From NCBI RefSeq assembly GCF_000831385.1, contig NZ_AP014548.1, positions 434,001 to 498,000 of the forward strand: a stretch of DNA of 64,000 nt, given 5' to 3'. The first letter of the stretch is position 1, and the number at the start of each line of letters is the position of its first letter. The position numbers and the translations under genes were made by a program. The stretch comes from Nonlabens marinus S1-08 (GTDB lineage: Bacteria > Bacteroidota > Bacteroidia > Flavobacteriales > Flavobacteriaceae). Below the pieces are notes generated by a model. That model was given only the letters and a program-made list of their open reading frames with translations, ran no database searches and was not told the origin of the DNA. Below, in pieces: positions 63,696-64,000 of this stretch.

Positions 63696-63986
63696 CTACA
63701 AGATAAATAAATTTAAAACGATAACGAAAGTACTAATCATGATGCTAGCGATAAATAAATGCAATACCGTTGTGGGTTTTTGAACAGTAAGAATGGAAGC
63801 ATTATGTATCCCGCAAGCCGCAACTACTAAAAATACAGTAAGCAATTGAAAGAATCCAGCTGCTCCCATCATACTTGTCATGACGCCAAATCCACCCAAA
63901 CACGTTGACACAATTATTGCGATTGCCGAATAACCCGTAAAATTCTCGTTCCAGTCTTCGTTTACCCTTGAATATAAAGTGTTCAT
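63696..63986 (-). CDS. small membrane protein with three segments
   Basis: 96 residues: hydrophilic start, then hydrophobic segments at about 20-42, 46-60 and 75-95. No family recognised. It lies 17 bases before the Crp/Fnr gene and on the same strand, so the two are probably one transcript. Complete within the window. Confidence 0.7.
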   Translation of the reverse strand: MNTLYSRVNEDWNENFTGYSAIAIIVSTCLGGFGVMTSMMGAAGFFQLLTVFLVVAACGIHNASILTVQKPTTVLHLFIASIMISTFVIVLNLFIL

Positions 63987-64000
63987 ACCATTTGATTTAA

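Noticed and set aside
1..64000. CRISPR array, prophage, insertion sequence, integrase, rRNA operon or toxin-antitoxin pair
   Set aside because: I looked for regularly spaced direct repeats, transposase or integrase motifs and rRNA sequence and saw none; the dispersed palindrome is too widely spaced for a CRISPR array.

Overview
The window is chromosomal DNA from a member of the Bacteroidetes, almost certainly a marine-type Flavobacteriaceae. The evidence is a SusC/SusD-type locus, a type IX secretion C-terminal domain on the amylase, DnaE with a fused exonuclease, TAnnTTTG-type -7 promoter elements, weak ribosome binding sites and typical flavobacterial small families (DUF4286, DUF3109, TM2). 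The genus cannot be fixed from sequence alone; a very abundant dispersed palindrome (core GCTTTCGCGAAAGC) reminds me of Nonlabens-like genomes, but that is an impression. No phage, transposase, integrase, rRNA or CRISPR array is visible, so this is mostly ordinary housekeeping sequence with some accessory islands.

Layout. 1-13.3 kb is a maltose/starch locus: maltose phosphorylase (cut by the window edge), beta-phosphoglucomutase, MFS sugar transporter and LacI regulator on the minus strand; SusC, SusD, a SusE-like lipoprotein and a secreted GH13 amylase on the plus strand, with a perfect LacI-type operator between them. 13.5-21.6 kb holds a small lipoprotein, a DUF58 protein, a quinone-oxidoreductase-like enzyme, thioredoxin, DNA polymerase III alpha and a DUF2383 protein. 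22.1-25.2 kb is the nrdB-nrdA operon, in which the ATP-cone sits on NrdB and not on NrdA. 25.3-31.7 kb holds DUF3109, MarC, a C-terminal protease, dCMP deaminase, a HupE-like membrane protein and a TonB receptor. 31.9-47.7 kb holds a hybrid histidine kinase, tRNA-Leu(CAA), prs, rplY, pth, ribF, a gamma-carboxylase-like HTTM protein, serS, a TPR protein, DUF4286, an AT-rich membrane protein, rsmA, mgtE and a SerA-like dehydrogenase. 47.7-57 kb holds TM2, a carboxypeptidase-regulatory-domain protein, a two-domain acyltransferase (ornithine lipid type), aspartate kinase, GNAT, fructose-1,6-bisphosphatase, a TerB-like protein, threonine dehydrogenase and lipoproteins. 57.1-63 kb is a DNA-repair cluster (MBL exonuclease, ATP-dependent ligase, Lhr-like helicase), followed by a Crp/Fnr regulator.

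How it works together. In the first locus, starch is bound and cut at the cell surface (SusD, SusE-like protein, GH13), maltooligosaccharides enter through SusC, maltose crosses the inner membrane by the MFS carrier, and phosphorolysis plus phosphoglucomutase gives glucose and glucose 6-phosphate; the LacI protein is placed to control both arms. The DNA-repair cluster works as a three-enzyme unit but lacks its usual phosphoesterase partner here.

The most striking non-gene signals are: (1) 13 exact copies of the 14-bp palindrome plus degenerate copies, spaced a few kb apart, half of them inside genes; (2) two different operator-like palindromes, before susC and before fbp; (3) a 17-nt complementary pair in the leaders of the transporter and susC; (4) dispersed repeats that have been translated into the DNA ligase; (5) the ATP-cone on NrdB.
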